DNA of 8,843 nt from Planctomycetaceae bacterium. Its GTDB lineage: Bacteria > Planctomycetota > Planctomycetia > Pirellulales > Thermoguttaceae. The notes below the pieces were generated by a model. The model did no database searches, was not told the DNA's origin, and was given only the letters and a program-made list of their open reading frames with translations. Below are positions 6,375-8,843 of this stretch, piece after piece; position 1 is the stretch's first letter; each line of letters begins with the position of its first letter. The position numbers were made by a program, and so were the translations under genes. The DNA is taken from positions 1 to 8,843 of the forward strand of contig JAITKS010000207.1 in NCBI GenBank assembly GCA_031278315.1. The letters are read 5' to 3'.

Positions 6375-7541
6375 GTGCGATTGGCTTTTTGTATTACTGA
6401 GTTGAATGTCGGCGGAGCAGAACGCATTATGTGCGAGCTTGCGATTCGTCTTTGTGCTAGAGGTCATTCGGTTGTTGTTTATTCGCTTCAATCTTGTCCT
6501 GTTGGCGTATCTTGTGTTTCTTATCTTGAATCGGCGGGTATTCCTGTCAAGTTTCTTGATATTAGAAATGTTTTTTCTTCGATCAGCGGTTTGAACAGAT
6601 TGCGGAAATTGCTGAAAGAACAATCGCCGGATATTTTCATTTCGTTTCTGTTTCATGCTAATGTAATCGGACGAATTGCAGCGTATTTAGCAGGAATAAA
6701 ACATATTGTGTCTTGTATTCGAGTTGCGGAACGTTCCGCTCGTTGGCATCTATTTTTAGACCGTTGGACAAGTAAAATAACTGAAAAATATATTTGCGTG
6801 AGTAATTCTGTCGCAGAGTTTTCGAAAACTATCGGAGGTTTACCCGAAAATAAAATATTTGTTATTTGCAATGGTGTTATTATTCCGCCGCTCGTGCAGT
6901 CTGATATTTCGTCTGATGAATTTGAAAATAAAACTTTTGAAAATAAAATTCTTGAAAACAAAATTTTTGAAAACAAAACTAATAACAAAACTAATAACAA
7001 AATTATTTTTGTCGGACGTCTTGATTATCAAAAAGGTGTTGATTGGTTTATTCAAACAGTTCCTTCGTGGTTAAATGAACTCAAAAATTGGGAGTTAATA
7101 ATTGTCGGCGACGGCAATTTACGGAATGAATTGAAAAACCAAATCGACAATTTCTCAATCGGCAATTCTGTAAAAGAGCGTATTAAAATAATGGGTTGGC
7201 GTGAAGATGCAATCGATTTAATTGCGGAATCGAAAATTCTTTTGCTAACGTCGCGATGGGAAGGGATGCCGAATGTTTTGTTGCAAGCGATGAGCTATGC
7301 CAAACCTGTTGTCGCAACTAATGTCGAGGGAGTCGCCGAGTTACTTGGCGATTACGGTGAACAACAAATGTGTACTTTCGGAGACACTCAATTATTCGCA
7401 AAAAAAATATTGAATATTGCACAAAATAATGAACTCGCACAAAAGCTAGGTCTGGAAAATAGAAAAAGAGTTATTGAAAATTTTTCAATCGATAAAATGG
7501 TACAACAATATGAACAACTTTTACTCGCTATAAATTCGTGA
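6375..7541 (+). CDS. GT4-type (GT-B fold) glycosyltransferase
   Basis: The 388-residue protein has the layout of GT4 retaining glycosyltransferases, which move a sugar from a nucleotide sugar to a lipid-linked or surface glycan at the cytoplasmic face. The N-terminal Rossmann domain starts at MRLAFCITELNVGGAER (1-17), with the NVGGAER acceptor-side motif. The C-terminal domain starts at IIFVGRLDYQKGVD (210-223) and holds IIVGDG (242-247), IMGWRED (272-278) and the donor site SRWEGMPNVLLQAM (293-306), then KPVVATNVEGVAEL. The second acidic residue of the usual E-x7-E pair is Gln304. Domains are joined by a repeat-rich FENK linker (183-209). GTG at 6375 is chosen because it opens directly on the first strand; upstream in frame there is only a stop at 6270 and no ATG, GTG or TTG between. 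No Shine-Dalgarno and no membrane segment are evident. The exact sugar and acceptor cannot be told. Confidence 0.92.
   Translation: MRLAFCITELNVGGAERIMCELAIRLCARGHSVVVYSLQSCPVGVSCVSYLESAGIPVKFLDIRNVFSSISGLNRLRKLLKEQSPDIFISFLFHANVIGRIAAYLAGIKHIVSCIRVAERSARWHLFLDRWTSKITEKYICVSNSVAEFSKTIGGLPENKIFVICNGVIIPPLVQSDISSDEFENKTFENKILENKIFENKTNNKTNNKIIFVGRLDYQKGVDWFIQTVPSWLNELKNWELIIVGDGNLRNELKNQIDNFSIGNSVKERIKIMGWREDAIDLIAESKILLLTSRWEGMPNVLLQAMSYAKPVVATNVEGVAELLGDYGEQQMCTFGDTQLFAKKILNIAQNNELAQKLGLENRKRVIENFSIDKMVQQYEQLLLAINS
6921..7001 (+). repeat. In-frame 15-bp repeats in the GT hinge
   Basis: Four 15-bp units encode FENKT, FENKI, LENKI and FENKT (residues 183-202), then 12-bp units encode NNKT and NNK. 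The array lies exactly between the two GT-B domains, where length change should be tolerated. Confidence 0.88.
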
Positions 7542-7782
7542 TATAATTTTCGCCCCAATTAGACAAATAGTAATATATCAGTTGAAATTTTTCGTAACGG
7601 TCTATTTTGATATTTTTGTTTTAAATTTTTTTTACACGAAACACACGAATACACACGAAAAAATTTTAAAACGATTATTCCGCTGAAATATTACGGCAAT
7701 ACAAATTTAAATTCAAATTTAATTTCAAACAAATATGCCGTCCTTTGATATATTAAATCACATTTAACCCTAAAATAATTTT
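7542..7782. other. Intergenic region between glycosyltransferase and Fe-S gene
   Basis: These 241 bp are mostly taken up by one inverted-repeat unit (7570-7694). The last 88 bp are AT-rich and show no clear promoter or Shine-Dalgarno before the ATG at 7783. The size of the gap and the repeat argue against tight co-transcription of the two genes. Confidence 0.6.
7570..7694. mobile_element. MITE-like unit of 125 bp with inverted-repeat ends
   Basis: The left end GTAATATATCAGTTGAAATT (7570-7589) and the reverse complement of the right end, GTAATATTTCAGCGGAATAA (7694-7675), match over most of 20 bases. Inside are three ACACGAA motifs (7634-7659). Their reverse complement resembles the CGTGT...CGAGTGTTTCATGT stretch at 5915-5938, so the inner part is related to the 5819-6003 unit in opposite orientation. 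No coding capacity. Confidence 0.6.
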
Positions 7783-8721
7783 ATGACCCAACAGCTTAAA
7801 CTTCAGCAAAAAGCTAAAGAGCTTCTTACAAACAAAACCGTTGACGTAGTGATCGGTTATGGTTTATCGTCCGATCAACCGTGTCTGATTTTAGTAACGG
7901 ATCCGGCTGATACGGAACAATTGATTTGGAATGATCGATGTAACCAAAACTTGGTAACATATCTAACACGGAAAGAAGTACGAGCTTTAGGCAAGGCTGC
8001 GATTGTTGCTAAAGGTTGCGATGTAAAATCGTTAGTCGTTCTGGAATTAGAAAATCAAATTGATCGTAATTCAATGGTCGTGATCGGCATGGAATGTTAC
8101 GGAGTTCAAGTTCTTGAACCAACGGCAATGAATTTAACACCGAGTTCAACATCGAGTTCAACATCAAGTTCATCGCCGAGTTCAACATCGAGTTCATTAC
8201 GTATGGCGGCGAAATGTTTATCGTGTGAAGTCAACAAGCCGTTAAATTGCGATGAAGTGATAGAATGTGAAACAATTCCAGCGAATCAATCTGCCGATAC
8301 GACAAAAAAATACGATAGACTTAACAAATTAATGGCAATGAATACTGATGAAAGATTGAATTATTGGAAAGAAGAGTTCTCACGATGTATTAAATGTTAT
8401 GCTTGTCGTCAGAGTTGTCCTTTATGTTATTGTAATGTTTGTGTTGTTGACAAGAATCGACCGGTGAGAATAGATACTTCGGCAACGTTGAAAGGTAATT
8501 TCGCATGGAATATTCTACGAGCTTTTCATCTGGCGGGACGATGTGTCGGATGTTCGGCATGCAGTGACGCATGTCCGGCAGGAATTGATCTCGACTTATT
8601 AAATCTATCGCTTGCCAAAGCGGCAGAAGAAAATTTTAATCATAAATCGGGATTAAATCGGTCGGAAAATTTATTAATAGGAACTTTCTCGCCGGATGAT
8701 CACGAAGAATTTATAAGATAA
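7783..8721 (+). CDS. 4Fe-4S electron-transfer protein of the FrhB/HdrA-associated type
   Basis: The 312 residues match a family often annotated as coenzyme F420 hydrogenase beta-like or 4Fe-4S dicluster protein in anaerobes. It is thought to pass electrons between ferredoxin- or NAD-linked partners and heterodisulfide reductase- or hydrogenase-like subunits in the cytoplasm. Domain 1 (about 1-115) has KAKELL, VVIGYG (22-27), NLVTYLTRKEVRALGKAAIV (56-75) and KGCD. A Ser/Thr-rich repeat (119-138) follows, then a CLSC pair (145, 148). Domain 2 is a two-cluster ferredoxin: CIKCYACRQSCP (202-213) and CVGCSACSDACP (254-265), with three more cysteines at 215, 217 and 220. The C-terminal FSPDDHEEFI is typical of the family. 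ATG at 7783 fits the family N-terminus; no Shine-Dalgarno is seen. Partner subunits are often encoded next to it, but the window ends 122 bp downstream, so its complex is unknown. Confidence 0.85.
   Translation: MTQQLKLQQKAKELLTNKTVDVVIGYGLSSDQPCLILVTDPADTEQLIWNDRCNQNLVTYLTRKEVRALGKAAIVAKGCDVKSLVVLELENQIDRNSMVVIGMECYGVQVLEPTAMNLTPSSTSSSTSSSSPSSTSSSLRMAAKCLSCEVNKPLNCDEVIECETIPANQSADTTKKYDRLNKLMAMNTDERLNYWKEEFSRCIKCYACRQSCPLCYCNVCVVDKNRPVRIDTSATLKGNFAWNILRAFHLAGRCVGCSACSDACPAGIDLDLLNLSLAKAAEENFNHKSGLNRSENLLIGTFSPDDHEEFIR
8137..8196 (+). repeat. In-frame Ser/Thr-Pro repeat in the Fe-S protein linker
   Basis: Short units around GTTCAACATCGA encode a Ser/Thr/Pro tract (residues 119-138) between the FrhB-like domain and the cysteine-rich part. 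Relatives I remember have only a few residues here, so this looks like a lineage-specific expansion. Confidence 0.85.
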
Positions 8722-8727
8722 TGATAA

Positions 8728-8800
8728 GATATTCAGGCGGAATAATTTATTTTGTAATATTTCAATGAAGTGAAATTTTGTTTTTCAAATGATATATTAC
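8728..8800. repeat. Inverted-repeat family copy after the Fe-S gene
   Basis: Starts GATATTCAGGCGGAATAATT seven bases after the stop codon, continues TTGTAATATTTC and GTGAAATTTT as in the 6101-6146 copy, and ends GATATATTAC (8791-8800), an inverted version of the family end. The rest of the window to 8843 is AT-rich with nothing recognisable. Confidence 0.6.
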
Positions 8801-8843
8801 TCATTTTTTAAGCATCACAATAATTTTCTTATTAACAATTAAC

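Noticed and set aside
6653..7055. Minus-strand open frames opposite the glycosyltransferase
   Set aside because: They are antisense to a gene with clear family motifs, and their repetitive Phe/Ser/Lys/Val/Leu-rich products are mirror images of the coding FENK repeat.
1..8843. A defence, secondary-metabolite or other multi-gene novel system
   Set aside because: The genes are mostly housekeeping or general types, split between strands and separated by large gaps. Only the partial ATPase-like gene could have such a role, and its partners would lie outside the window.

Overview
The window is AT-rich bacterial DNA with four complete protein genes and one partial one. The best lineage clue is the purine gene purL. 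It carries two tandem PurS-like domains before a small-type PurL core, starts MLWEI and ends close to a Trp-Gln-x-Pro-Leu-x-Trp tail, an arrangement I associate with Planctomycetota. The Fe-S protein at the right end belongs to a family of anaerobes, and the left-edge ATPase to a family common in gut and sediment anaerobes. My inference is an anaerobic, low-GC planctomycete-like bacterium. This is not proven, and most starts lack a clear Shine-Dalgarno sequence.

Layout: on the minus strand, reading right to left, lie a ROK-family sugar kinase with a C-terminal Mth938-like domain (5345-3837), purL (3605-678), and the N-terminal part of an AAA-ATPase-like/DUF1703 protein that runs off the left edge (581-1). 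On the plus strand lie a GT4-type glycosyltransferase (6375-7541) and a 4Fe-4S protein of the FrhB/HdrA-like electron-transfer type (7783-8721). The ROK gene and the glycosyltransferase diverge from a gap of about 1 kb with no credible gene.

The noncoding DNA is unusually structured. A family of short inverted-repeat elements, with terminal sequence close to GTAATATWTCAGYKGAAT, occurs in the 5346-6374, 7542-7782 and 8722-8843 gaps. Two pairs of copies bracket MITE-like units, and a further pair gives perfect 22-bp inverted repeats about 0.8 kb apart. A second hairpin repeat (604-652 and 6019-6070) and a more GC-rich inverted repeat (6223-6301) add to this. A 13/14-bp minisatellite fills the purL upstream region. 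Simple tandem repeats also sit inside three genes, each time at a linker between domains, so slippage appears to be shaping both intergenic DNA and protein hinges.

The genes do not form one obvious pathway: purine synthesis, sugar phosphorylation, glycan assembly and redox chemistry sit side by side. I see no defence system, CRISPR array, rRNA or tRNA. The most novel points are the ROK-Mth938 fusion with its basic insertion, and the repeat families.
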